Assembly: GCF_020268605.1 (NCBI RefSeq)
Contig: NZ_CP084224.1
Span: 1 to 59,938 of the forward strand
Reading direction: 5' to 3'
Length of the DNA stretch: 59,938 bases
Origin: Arsenophonus apicola
GTDB taxonomy: Bacteria; Pseudomonadota; Gammaproteobacteria; Enterobacterales; Enterobacteriaceae
Every line of letters starts with the position of its first letter. Within the stretch, counting starts at the first letter, position 1. Below the pieces are notes generated by a model. That model saw only the letters and a list, made by a program, of their open reading frames with translations. It ran no database searches and had not been told where the DNA came from. Position numbers and translations under genes: made by a program. Positions 18,049-26,335 of this stretch are shown piece by piece.

Positions 18049-18233
18049 CAACCCTCAAAAATGGAAGATCGCCATTTGTGCGTAAAGTTGAACGCGCTGG
18101 GAAAAGAATTAAAGCTGAACTTCATCACATAAATCCTATAAAAAATAATGGAGCTGTCTATGATGTAGATAATCTTAGTGTAGTAACCCCTAAACGACAT
18201 TTAGAAATCCATTCCAAAACAAGAGATAAATAA
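18027..18233 (+). pseudogene. S-pyocin HNH nuclease domain, 5'-truncated
   Basis: 69 codons of a colicin/pyocin DNase end: QFDPGNLATLKNGRSPF, then AELHHINPIKNNGAVYDVDN and RHLEIHS, the HNH metal-binding site. Killing domains of this kind cut DNA inside competitor cells. All receptor and translocation parts are missing and there is no start codon. Almost identical to 23165-23371, so one was copied from the other; here the codon TTA stands where the other has TAA. The immunity gene follows after one base. Confidence 0.85.
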
Positions 18234-18234
18234 T

Positions 18235-18489
18235 ATGACTAATAAGATTATTTCTGATTATACAGAAAAAGAGTTTCTTAAATTCGTCAGAGGTATTTAT
18301 AACGACATTTATCCAACAGAGGAAGATCATATTAACGCTGTTATGGAGTTTGAGAGACTATCTGAACATCCTTCTGGATCTGATTTGTTATATTACCCAG
18401 AAAAAGGTAATGAAGGTCCCGAAGATGTAGTTGGAATAATAAAAGAATGGCGCGCCAAAAACGGTAAACCAGGGTTCAAGCCTGAATAA
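18235..18489 (+). CDS. Colicin E9/pyocin-type DNase immunity protein, copy 1
   Basis: 84 residues of the Im9/pyocin immunity family: ISDYTEKEFLKFVRGIYND, then RLSEHPSGSDLLYYPEKG, then EWRAKNGKPGFKPE. The SEHP-GSDLIYYP stretch is the helix III that binds the DNase. It would bind the matching HNH domain in the cytoplasm and protect the host. Identical to 23373-23627. A long hairpin follows. Confidence 0.92.
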   Translation: MTNKIISDYTEKEFLKFVRGIYNDIYPTEEDHINAVMEFERLSEHPSGSDLLYYPEKGNEGPEDVVGIIKEWRAKNGKPGFKPE

Positions 18490-18512
18490 AGACACTAGGA
18501 TTAAAATCCTTC

Positions 18513-18551
18513 AACCCCGTAATAAACATAAAATATGTTTATTACGGGGTT
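18513..18551. terminator. Long 18-bp hairpin after immunity gene 1
   Basis: AACCCCGTAATAAACATA pairs perfectly with TATGTTTATTACGGGGTT across an AAA loop. No T-run follows. A copy with at least 16 bp stem is at 21401-21435 and a decayed one at 23651. It may end transcription or be a recombination site. Confidence 0.65.
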
Positions 18552-18638
18552 CTACGCCGGACAATGGCATTCGGTTAAGCCTCCTACGTGATATATTCTT
18601 GAGATCATTTATTCAAATTTAAGTGAAAAGGATAGTTC

Positions 18639-19043
18639 ATGGAGCTATATCAGCTTTTGCATACGGCTTTCGTCAAATCATGCTCAAACATTGACAGTTT
18701 ATGGCAAAAAAGGAAAAGAACCATAGATACCAAATTGATCGTTTTATTTCTCATGAAAATCATTTCAGGAAAAAATAATCATGGATATTCTTATATTATT
18801 AATGAAATATGGGATGACTGTAATCGGGAAAATATATCATTACCTCAATGTAAACCTGTTTCTGCATCATCAATGTGTGAGGCGAGAATGAAATTACCTG
18901 ATGATACGATTAAAAACATAAATAAAGATATGAAGACTATAAGATTAATGAGAAAACGCAACCTTTGTACACACCTAATGCTGAAGAAGCATATTGGACG
19001 TCAGAAGAGAATAAATGATGATAGATCTAGAAAATATTTATAA
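18639..19043 (+). pseudogene. N-terminal fragment of a transposase-like protein
   Basis: 134 codons (LLHTAFVKSCSNIDSLWQKR, MKIISGKNNHGYSYIINEIWDD, PVSASSMCEARMKLPDDTIK) resemble the N-terminal region of IS4-type transposases ahead of the DDE domain. No DDE part follows; the frame ends in the next immunity gene. Assignment is tentative. Confidence 0.45.
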
Positions 19044-19281
19044 AAATGAGAGTGTTGAAGATGTTCTTTTATATTTTGCCCTACGCACACCATATCCAAC
19101 TATTGATAGGATGTATGTCAAATATAATTTTGAAGTTGCGGCTACTGGAGAATTATTACAAACCCATCATCGGCTTTTTAATGAAGGTAAATTAAAGAAA
19201 ACCTCAAGTCCTTTACCCGAAAAAGGCCCTAATTGGAAAGAGCCAAAGTTTGTTACTGAAAAAAAATACGGTATAAAATAA
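19018..19281 (+). CDS. Putative immunity protein, type B, orphan copy
   Basis: 87 residues, 40-50% like the product at 20103 in visible alignment (KNESVEDVL, GELLQTHHRLFNEGKL) and identical at the end (GPNWKEPKFVTEKKYGIK). Its own toxin is missing upstream. The name rests on position: the second copy follows a toxin cassette after two bases. The stop TAA is followed in the same frame by the next toxin cassette. Confidence 0.65.
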   Translation: MIDLENIYKNESVEDVLLYFALRTPYPTIDRMYVKYNFEVAATGELLQTHHRLFNEGKLKKTSSPLPEKGPNWKEPKFVTEKKYGIK

Positions 19282-20100
19282 CCCAATCACTGTGAGACAG
19301 AAATAGGCAAGGGTGGCAAGGAGGCGCGAGTCTGGGTAGTAGAAAGCGTTATTAACCCCGCCACCGGACTGTATGGCATTACCTTGCCTGATGAACAGGG
19401 CAATCAGGGTAGAACTGTATTAATCAACCCCATTAACGCCCCAGGTACTCAAGGGTTAGGGCCATTACTGCACCCTGAAAAACAACAGGTGGTAATACTT
19501 AACACCGGTAACAACCAACCTGTCAAAAACCCTATTGTCAGGGTTTATCCTAACCTTATTCCGCCTGATGTCGAAACACCGGTCACCGTGCCTCCCCTTG
19601 AAAACGGTTATCAACCCCTTTATGTGATGTTTAATAATCATTATGGAGAAACTAACGCCAAAGGAAAATATAGTGGTCGATACTTCCACACAGATAGAGC
19701 AGGAGGACCTATTCTTGATTTGGACTGGCGTACTGCAATTATTGACCAGGCTGGCATAAATAAGGTTAAGCTGCACACTAGTCGCTTTGGTGATGCACCT
19801 GAAAATAGAGTAATGATAGATAGATTAGAAAAAATTTCACAAGGGAAAATGCAGGCGACTGATATCGATAAACGATTCTATACTCATGAAATTAGAGAAT
19901 TGGAGCGCTACAGGAATCTTGGTATTAAGGATGGTGAATTACCAAAAAGTATAATAGAGAAGAAATCGGTTTGGAATAACACTCATACAGCGGCTTTAGA
20001 GGATTATAAAATTAACGAAAAAAATGAACCTCTTTATACAGAAGAAGCTATACAATATGCATATGAGCAAGAGTTAAAATCTGCTTTGAAAGGGGGCTAA
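19282..20100 (+). CDS. S-pyocin-type cassette with toxin domain B, no native start
   Basis: 273 open codons start right after the immunity stop and have no ATG. The first 130 (ARVWVVESVINPATGLYGI, then HPEKQQVVILNTGNNQ, then PLYVMFNNHY) are the S-pyocin translocation/linker region. The variable end (about 140 residues: SGRYFHTDRAGGPILDLDW, TDIDKRFYTHEIRELERYRN, VWNNTHTAALEDYK) is a toxin domain I do not recognise. Known polymorphic toxins keep such promoterless, startless C-terminal modules as a reservoir used by recombination; that is the likely role here. A TTG at 19384 is the first possible start. Confidence 0.7.
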   Translation, partial: PNHCETEIGKGGKEARVWVVESVINPATGLYGITLPDEQGNQGRTVLINPINAPGTQGLGPLLHPEKQQVVILNTGNNQPVKNPIVRVYPNLIPPDVETPVTVPPLENGYQPLYVMFNNHYGETNAKGKYSGRYFHTDRAGGPILDLDWRTAIIDQAGINKVKLHTSRFGDAPENRVMIDRLEKISQGKMQATDIDKRFYTHEIRELERYRNLGIKDGELPKSIIEKKSVWNNTHTAALEDYKINEKNEPLYTEEAIQYAYEQELKSALKGG

Positions 20101-20102
20101 TC

Positions 20103-20360
20103 ATGTCTTTAAAAGAAATAATAAAAAATGAAAGCGTGAAAGATGTTTTAACCTTTCTCGGCACAACATGCGATTTTAGGCAATTAGATAGATTATATAC
20201 TTATAATAGATTTGAAGTGGTAACCAGCGGCGAGCTCTCTTCTACTTATGATGAGTTATTTGAAAAGGGAGTATTTAGCGAAGTTAATGGAAAAGTTGTT
20301 AAAGGCCCTAACTGGAAAGAGCCAAAGTTTGTTACTGAAAAAAAATACGGTATAAAATAA
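20103..20360 (+). CDS. Putative immunity protein, type B
   Basis: 85 residues (MSLKEIIKNESVKDVLTFLG, ... GPNWKEPKFVTEKKYGIK). It starts two bases after the toxin-B stop, the standard toxin-immunity spacing. Not of the Im9 family. Related to 19018 but diverged in the middle, as immunity proteins that follow toxin change do. Confidence 0.7.
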   Translation: MSLKEIIKNESVKDVLTFLGTTCDFRQLDRLYTYNRFEVVTSGELSSTYDELFEKGVFSEVNGKVVKGPNWKEPKFVTEKKYGIK

Positions 20361-21116
20361 CCCAATCACTGGGAGACAGAAACAGGTAAAGGCGGCAAGG
20401 GGGCGCGAGTCTGGGTAGTAGAAAGCGTTATTAACCCTGCCACCGGACTTTATGGCATTACCTTACCTGATGAACAAGGCAATCAGGGCAGAACCCTATT
20501 AATCAGCCCCATTAACGCCCCAGGTACTCAAGGGTTAGGACCATTACTGCACCCTGAAAAACAACAGGTGGTAATACTTAACACCGGTAACAACCAACCT
20601 GTCAAAACCCCCATTGTCAGGGTTTATCCTAATCTCATTCCGCCTGATGTCGAAACACCGGTCACCGTGCCTCCCCTTGAGAACAGTTATCAACCCCTTT
20701 ATGTGATGTTTAATAACCCTCGCTACCTGCCTGGAGTGGTGACAGGTAACGGAAAGGAAATAACTGGAAATTGGTTAGATAGAGCAGGAGAAGAACTAGG
20801 CGCGCCAATACCTAGCCAGATAGAGGATAAATTAAGAGGTAAAGAATTTGCCAGTTTCGATCAGTTCCGTAAGACTTTTTGGCAAGAGGTAGCTAAAGAT
20901 CCGGAGTTGAGTGGGCAGTTTAAATCCGGTAATTTAGGAAATATGAGAAACGGCAAAGCTCCATCACCAAGAGAAAGTGAGCAAGTGGGTGCAAAAGTTA
21001 AGTATGAAATACATCATATAAATTACATTAAAAATGGCGGGGAAGTTTATAATGTCGATAACTTAAGTATAGTGACACCCAGACGTCATATTGATATCCA
21101 TAAAGAGAGTAAATAA
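20361..21116 (+). CDS. S-pyocin-type cassette with intact HNH DNase domain, no native start
   Basis: 252 open codons in frame with, and directly after, the preceding immunity stop. The linker (VWVVESVINPATGLYGITLP) matches the previous cassette, then comes the Pyocin_S part (RYLPGVVTGNGKEITGNWLD, IPSQIEDKLRGKEFASFDQF) and a complete HNH domain (YEIHHINYIKNGGEVYNVDN, RRHIDIHKESK). This is the only HNH copy in the array with no lesion. The first possible start is GTG 20568, without a good ribosome site. Immunity gene follows after one base. Confidence 0.8.
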   Translation, partial: PNHWETETGKGGKGARVWVVESVINPATGLYGITLPDEQGNQGRTLLISPINAPGTQGLGPLLHPEKQQVVILNTGNNQPVKTPIVRVYPNLIPPDVETPVTVPPLENSYQPLYVMFNNPRYLPGVVTGNGKEITGNWLDRAGEELGAPIPSQIEDKLRGKEFASFDQFRKTFWQEVAKDPELSGQFKSGNLGNMRNGKAPSPRESEQVGAKVKYEIHHINYIKNGGEVYNVDNLSIVTPRRHIDIHKESK

Positions 21117-21117
21117 G

Positions 21118-21375
21118 ATGAATAAAAAAAACATTTCTGATTACACAGAAAAAGAATTTTTAGGCTTGGTTAGAAAATTGTTTGATGTGGAAAATACTTC
21201 AGAAAAAGAGGATGTAAGAAACATTCTTGAATTCAAAAGACTAAGCGAACATCCTGATGGATCCGATCTTATTTACTATCCTAAAGAAAATAGGGAAGAC
21301 ACCCCCGAAGGGGTTGTTAAAGAAGTTAAAGAATGGCGAGAAAAAAACGGTAAACCAGGGTTCAAGCCTGAATAA
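21118..21375 (+). CDS. Colicin/pyocin DNase immunity protein, variant
   Basis: 85 residues of the Im9 type (ISDYTEKEFLGLVRKLFDVE, LSEHPDGSDLIYYPKE, VKEWREKNGKPGFKPE). It differs from copies 1 and 3 mainly in the first half, which determines specificity, and pairs with the intact HNH cassette. ATG 21118 is chosen for its spacing from the toxin stop (21116). Confidence 0.9.
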   Translation: MNKKNISDYTEKEFLGLVRKLFDVENTSEKEDVRNILEFKRLSEHPDGSDLIYYPKENREDTPEGVVKEVKEWREKNGKPGFKPE

Positions 21376-21400
21376 AGACACTAGGATTAAAATCCTTCAG

Positions 21401-21435
21401 CCCCGTAATAAACATAAAATATGTTTATTACGGGG
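21401..21435. terminator. Long hairpin after the variant immunity gene
   Basis: CCCCGTAATAAACATA pairs with TATGTTTATTACGGGG across AAA. The following TTCTACGCCGGACAATGGC is shared with the copy at 18513, after which the two loci diverge. Confidence 0.65.
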
Positions 21436-21449
21436 TTCTACGCCGGACA

Positions 21450-21965
21450 ATGGCATTCGGTTGTCCCACTATAACGCATACCCTGTTTTCGTTAATATTT
21501 TACGCGTTTTTGGCCTTGTTTTTCTATCTGGATGCAGCGAGTCGTTGTCTACCTCGCTGCTTCACGCTGGCGTTTGGGTTAATTGGCTCTGGGTTTCGTT
21601 TTTTGCTCTCCCCAGAGAGTGTATTACCCTCTCTACTCACCGCGTTAATTCTCTTTGCTGTGCTTTTTGGACTGCGAGCCTTAGCTCATAATAAAGAGGG
21701 TCACCCAAAGTTTGGTTTGGGTGATGTGTACCTGATGGCGATATTGGGGATGTGGCTTTCCTTGCCTATTGTGCTCTGGGTCATTATAGGTGCTGTCTTT
21801 TTGGCGGGGTTTGTTTTGCTAGCAAGAAGATTAGGGTATCCAAAACGGTGGCAGCAGGATGACGACTTTCGCCGCCTGACCTTTGCTCCTTTTTTGTGTT
21901 CAGTGGCGGCATTGATACACTGTTACTTTAAATTACTGGTTCTTCCTGTAAAACTTGTGTTATAA
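21450..21965 (+). pseudogene. pilU: Prepilin peptidase (A24/PilU type), N-terminally truncated
   Basis: About 171 codons. FYLDAASRCLPRCFTLAFGL holds the first catalytic Asp, and FGLGDVYLMAILGMWL the second (GD motif); several membrane segments follow, ending ARRLGYPKRWQQDDDFRRLT. Enzymes of this kind cut the leader of type IV prepilins such as PilV. The first codons come from the neighbouring pyocin hairpin region, so the true N-terminus is lost. Remnants of the same 3' end are found at 27269 and 30252. Confidence 0.75.
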
Positions 21966-22008
21966 GATTTTTATTATGTTTCACAAAGCAGTAACAGATT
22001 AAATAATA

Positions 22009-23371
22009 ATGAAAATAACCCACACGCCGATTAGTTATCCATCTTATTTGAATGAAGACAAAAACAAAACAGAAAAGGATGAGAATAATCCTGCTGACAC
22101 CCCCTCATCTTATGATGTAGCCCCCGAAAAATCCGATAAAGAAAGCAGAGGGAATACCGGGTTTCACCCTGATTATTTATTGCATCAGCAGCGGCAAAAA
22201 GAAAGAATACTCAGTACAGTCGATAATCAGAAAAAAAGAGTAAAACGGGGGGCGGATGACGTTATCGTGGTAAGGGCATCGCCGGTAACCCCCTTAAATC
22301 CGTTAAGCGGTTTTTCCAGTCTGGAAAATTTATATCCAACATTTGGTAATCCCGCGTTTGATTATGCTATAAAACAAGAAGCTTTCATGAAGGGGAAGTT
22401 AAATGAAGAAGAAAATCATGCCCGCACTTTACTTAAAAAGTCTAATTCATTAGCCATCATCGGTAACTCAGCTCAAATAGCACCGGTTTTGTCTTCTGCT
22501 GGTGCCGGCAGTTTGGTATTGACCAACCCTTCAGGCGTTTCGTTACTCAACCAATTTACTAATGCGATAAATACGCTTAACGCATCGGCTTCTCGTCTGT
22601 TATCAAGTGCAGCAGCTAACCTTGCGCCATTAAGTGCGGCAGCGGACACTGCCGCGATGGCGGTATCAAGATGATTTGTGGTGGCCTCTATTCTTTATCC
22701 ACCTAAAGCGGGAGAAGGCAGTGATTTAGCACAAGGCAAAACCCTTGACCAGTTCCTTTCTCTTTCTGTTCCTGCAAAAACAATTGGCCTTAACGATGCA
22801 CCCTGAAAAACAACAGGTGGTGATACTTAACACCGGTAACAACCAACCTGTCAAAAACCCTATTGTCAGGGTTTATCCTAACCTTATTCCGCCTGATGTC
22901 GAAACACCGGTCACCGTGCCTCCCCTTGAAAACGGTTATCAACCCCTTTATGTGATGTTTAATAACCCTTGCTACCTGCCTGGAGTGGTGACAGGTAACG
23001 GAAAGGTAATAACTGGAATTTGGTTAGATAAAGCAGGAGAAGAACTTGGCGCGCCAATACCTAGCCAGATAGCTGATAAACTAAGAGGTAAAGAATTTGC
23101 CAATTTCGATCAGTTCCGTAAGACTTTTTGGCAAGAGGTAGCTAAAGATCCGGAGTTGAGTGGGCAATTTGACCCTGGTAATTAAGCAACCCTCAAAAAT
23201 GGAAGATCGCCATTTGTGCGTAAAGTTGAACGCGCTGGGAAAAGAATTAAAGCTGAACTTCATCACATAAATCCTATAAAAAATAATGGAGCTGTCTATG
23301 ATGTAGATAATCTTAGTGTAGTAACCCCTAAACGACATTTAGAAATCCATTCCAAAACAAGAGATAAATAA
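22009..23371 (+). pseudogene. S-pyocin-like bacteriocin, full architecture but three lesions
   Basis: This is the only copy with the N-terminal region: a charged, disordered start (MKITHTPISYPSYLNEDKNK), then an Ala/Ser-rich segment ending AAADTAAMAVSR. There an in-frame TGA (22672) cuts the protein; the frame continues with VVASILYPPKAGEG and SLSVPAKTIGLN, the S-pyocin translocation domain. At 22798 a deletion joins HPEKQQVVILNTG one frame over. Finally the HNH part is stopped at 23183 by TAA where copy 1 has TTA (Leu). The immunity gene behind it stays intact. Confidence 0.85.
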
Positions 23372-23372
23372 T

Positions 23373-23627
23373 ATGACTAATAAGATTATTTCTGATTATA
23401 CAGAAAAAGAGTTTCTTAAATTCGTCAGAGGTATTTATAACGACATTTATCCAACAGAGGAAGATCATATTAACGCTGTTATGGAGTTTGAGAGACTATC
23501 TGAACATCCTTCTGGATCTGATTTGTTATATTACCCAGAAAAAGGTAATGAAGGTCCCGAAGATGTAGTTGGAATAATAAAAGAATGGCGCGCCAAAAAC
23601 GGTAAACCAGGGTTCAAGCCTGAATAA
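23373..23627 (+). CDS. Colicin/pyocin DNase immunity protein, copy 3
   Basis: 84 residues, identical to 18235-18489. It follows an HNH domain stopped by a nonsense codon, so it would give resistance without production. Behind it the hairpin seen after the other copies is decayed. Confidence 0.92.
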   Translation: MTNKIISDYTEKEFLKFVRGIYNDIYPTEEDHINAVMEFERLSEHPSGSDLLYYPEKGNEGPEDVVGIIKEWRAKNGKPGFKPE

Positions 23628-23726
23628 AGACACTAGGATTAAAATCCTTCAACCCAGTTATAAACATAAATTTACCTCTTCCTTGTAATAAAGAAGAGGT
23701 CTGTTAGTTCTAATTCATTATTCATT

Positions 23727-23894
23727 TTAAGGGATGCAACGTTCTTGTCCATTTTCATCAATGCAACAAACTTTCCCAGGTTTGTAAGTACAACGAGGAT
23801 TTGCTGGGTCAATACCATTATTAGGATTTGATATAGAAAAAAAACTTGTTCCGATAAAACATATGGTTACAAATACTTTGCATAATTTGTTCAT
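23727..23894 (-). CDS. Small secreted Cys-rich protein 1
   Basis: 55 residues. A signal peptide (MNKLCKVFVTICFIGTSFFS) is followed by about 35 residues with four cysteines: CTYKPGKVCCIDENGQERCI. The C-x8-CC-x8-C spacing is shared by the protein at 24412, and the KxCCxDENGxExC core is nearly the same, so they are paralogues. No known family recognised. Two disulfides in the periplasm or outside are likely. Start ATG 23894 has AGAG upstream in an AT-rich context. Confidence 0.65.
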   Translation of the reverse strand: MNKLCKVFVTICFIGTSFFSISNPNNGIDPANPRCTYKPGKVCCIDENGQERCIP

Positions 23895-24157
23895 ATAATT
23901 CTCTTATAAATAAAATTTAAATCCGATTTTAATATTAGTTTATAAATTTAATATTTACATAACATCTGTATGAATGAAGTAAAAGTTTTCTCCTCAAAAA
24001 GGAAAATATCGGGGTTTAGGGAGCAACGGAACAGTAAACGCCGTTAAGCGGTCATTTTAAATAGCCAAAAATTAACCAGCCAATTTAAATCGCAGATTGC
24101 CATTCTTAGCCACCTCTTTTACGATAGCCAAATTACCTATACTCATGGCTACCGTAA

Positions 24158-24265
24158 ATGAAAATTGCTCGCATCTATGAAAGGGTCAGCATATCAGAGC
24201 AGGATCTGACACGTCAGGCTGACATCGAAAAAACGGCCATTGCCAGTGGTTTTTATAATTCATAG
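24158..24265 (+). pseudogene. Serine resolvase, N-terminal fragment
   Basis: 35 codons: MKIARIYERVSISEQDLTRQ and ADIEKTAIASGF. This is the start of a Tn3-type resolvase, with Ser near residue 11. The frame then stops, 27 bases before a Tn3-type end at 24293. Confidence 0.7.
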
Positions 24266-24292
24266 AGTTAGCTAGAATGGTTAATAAATGTA

Positions 24293-24330
24293 CTTAGCGT
24301 ACGTTTTCGTACGATTGGGCTTCAGACCCC
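24293..24330 (-). repeat. Solo Tn3-family 38-bp inverted repeat
   Basis: Complement reads GGGGTCTGAAGCCCAATCGT from the outside and ends in ACGTACGCTAAG. Length (38) and tips agree with Tn3-family ends and the last nine bases match the end at 3906. It differs in the middle, so a different transposon stood here. No partner end is seen. Confidence 0.75.
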
Positions 24331-24411
24331 ACAATTATCTGAAACTGTTTAAAGAGCGGTAATCACTTAATGTTTTTTCTTAAAAAATTGTTTTTTTAAT
24401 CTGTTTCTTTA

Positions 24412-24582
24412 TTATTCACTTATTTTTGGTCTACAATGTTCATTCCCATTCTCATCCAAACAGCATATTTTTCCCATTTTTACATAACAGTCTGGATAAT
24501 AATTATGTGACCATGAGCTCGTTGCGTAGCTGATATTAATAATAACAAAAGAAAGGATCGAAATTTTTTGTATTAAGCTCAT
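24412..24582 (-). CDS. Small secreted Cys-rich protein 2
   Basis: 56 residues: signal peptide MSLIQKISILSFVIINISYA, then a short Ser/His/Tyr stretch and CYVKMGKICCLDENGNEHCR. The four cysteines have the same spacing as in protein 1 and the core is almost identical, while signal peptides and linkers differ. That pattern supports real coding. Function unknown; neighbours also encode exported proteins. Confidence 0.65.
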   Translation of the reverse strand: MSLIQKISILSFVIINISYATSSWSHNYYPDCYVKMGKICCLDENGNEHCRPKISE

Positions 24583-24812
24583 AATTATTAACCTTTACAT
24601 TAAGTTAAACTAAAATAAATTACGTTTAAAATATAAATATAATTAATAACATTATTTTTAAAATTTGCAAATATTTTTGAAATTATTGATGGGTTAAGTA
24701 ATAGTTATTATTCTATCACTATTGCTTAATAAGTCCTCTATTTTGTCCATTTGAGAACAATTAAAAAGGCTCTTAATTGCTTGGTTTTCTAAATAGAACC
24801 TAAATATATTAA
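24583..24812. other. AT-rich intergenic region
   Basis: About 230 bases, more than 80% A+T in parts, with no frame, repeat or terminator that I can support. It separates the second mini-protein from the dioxygenase gene. Confidence 0.5.
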
Positions 24813-25579
24813 TTAATAAGTCAAACTCTTTTCATTTGAATTTATATAAATTGTCATTTCACCATATAGACCATCATTGATATCATTTGATAATTTTTTA
24901 ACATTTAAAACTAATTTTCTCCCATTCATATTTTTGTAATAATCATCTTCCTTATTATTAATTCTGTTAATCTCTCTGCTGGATAATATTTGCTTTTATA
25001 GACTTCTATATTCATATCTTCTGGAAAATATAATTGACTTACTAATACCTCCTCTTTTTTTTCTAAACACTCAGTGATAGTAAAATGAATATGTGTAGCC
25101 CTTCCAGCGTAGAAGCCTGGATAAATAGTAGTAAACCTAACAAAACCAGAGGAATCTGTTAACTGAGAACCTCTTAGAAAATTTTTTTCATCTGTTCTTG
25201 GAACACTACCAATATCATCGCTCATTACTTCTAAATTTGGATTGATGAAATCCCAACCTGAGTAGTGTCCTTCTGAATTACAATGCCATATATTTACACA
25301 TAAATTTTTAACTGGTTTACAGTTTTTTGAAACATCTACAACTTTAAATTTTATTAATAATGGTATTCCTTCTTGTGAGTCTATTATATGCCTTCTAACT
25401 AGAGTTAAATTTCTATAATATGGTCCAGGGATTTGCTTGGGTGTTTTTTTACAGAATAGATTATCATCAAAAGTATAGTTTTTATTCAAGACAGCATAAG
25501 AACTTTTTATATAAGCTAAAAAGGATGAAAAACCAATCGCCGTCATGATATATTTTAAAAATAATCTTCTTGATTTCAT
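24813..25579 (-). pseudogene. Exported intradiol dioxygenase-like protein, C-terminal frameshift
   Basis: Starts with a twin-arginine-like signal (MKSRRLFLKYIMTAIGFSSF). The catechol-type intradiol fold is seen in QIPGPYYRN, VNIWHCNSEGHYSGWD and TIYPGFYAGRATHIHF: two Tyr and two His in the places of the ferric-iron ligands. The main frame stops at 24926. One frame over, near 24965, the sequence goes on (RINNKEDDYYKNMNGRKLVL) to a stop at 24813, giving a normal C-terminal strand. All metal ligands lie before the shift, so a shortened product might still fold. Substrate unknown; related exported proteins act on aromatic compounds. Confidence 0.75.
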
Positions 25580-25941
25580 AGTTTAAGCTCTCCTACTTAA
25601 AGTTTCACTTATTTATGTAACAATAGAATTAAAAATAAGTTATTTCAAAAAAGCTATAATTATCTAAATATTTATAGCTTTTTAATAAAAGACTTTTGAA
25701 ATAAATTTCCGAAATTTTTAGTTCAATTCCTATTAGAGTAAATAATTGATAATGTTATTCTCATTATTTTAATAATTGAATTAAATAGGACTACACATTA
25801 TTTATTCTATTTTTAGATTACTTATTGATTTATAATAAAATTAAACCTATTTTTTAACTTTATAATTATATTTCATAATAGAAAATTATGAGCTATAATA
25901 AAAGTGACATTATTTACTTTTAATTGTCACTGAGGTGTATC
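25580..25941. other. AT-rich intergenic region
   Basis: 360 bases with no supported gene. It includes divergent upstream regions of the dioxygenase and of the small basic protein. Confidence 0.5.
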
Positions 25942-26061
25942 ATGAGTGTTAGAAATAAAAATAATGAGTTAACCAATAAAGCTAAATGTGCAACAGAAAA
26001 AACCAAAGATTACTTAAAAGATAAAGTAAGTTCGGCTAAAAATAAATTTCATAAAAGGTAG
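25942..26061 (+). CDS. Small basic hypothetical protein
   Basis: 39 residues, Lys-rich and helical (MSVRNKNNELTNKAKCATEK, TKDYLKDKVSSAKNKFHKR). GAGGTG lies seven bases upstream of the ATG and a strong terminator follows 50 bases after the stop, so it looks like a one-gene unit. The composition recalls CsbD-like stress proteins, but the match is too short to name it. Confidence 0.5.
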   Translation: MSVRNKNNELTNKAKCATEKTKDYLKDKVSSAKNKFHKR

Positions 26062-26110
26062 ATGAAAAATTAATATAATTTATATTATTAAATTTTTAAA
26101 AATAAAAACT

Positions 26111-26139
26111 GACTATAAAATCTTTATAGTCTTTTTTTT
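26111..26139 (+). terminator. Rho-independent terminator
   Basis: GACTATAAA pairs with TTTATAGTC over an ATC loop, followed by T8. Confidence 0.85.
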
Positions 26140-26335
26140 CAATTTATTTATTAGGATATTGATCGGATAGCTATCTCTGATTTGTTAGGTTGCTGTGCAG
26201 AACAACATTTAAATAGCGTAAATCGGGCACAAATTGCCCACAAATCTTTCGACTAAAATCACCTGCTATCATTTAATAGACGCAAGTCGGATTTATGTTA
26301 GGTTAATTTTGTAAGTATATAATAGAGGGATATCG

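Noticed and set aside
26160..26335. Fragment SDLLGCCAEQHLNSVNRAQI as a transposase remnant
   Set aside because: A weak impression only; no motif firm enough to name it.
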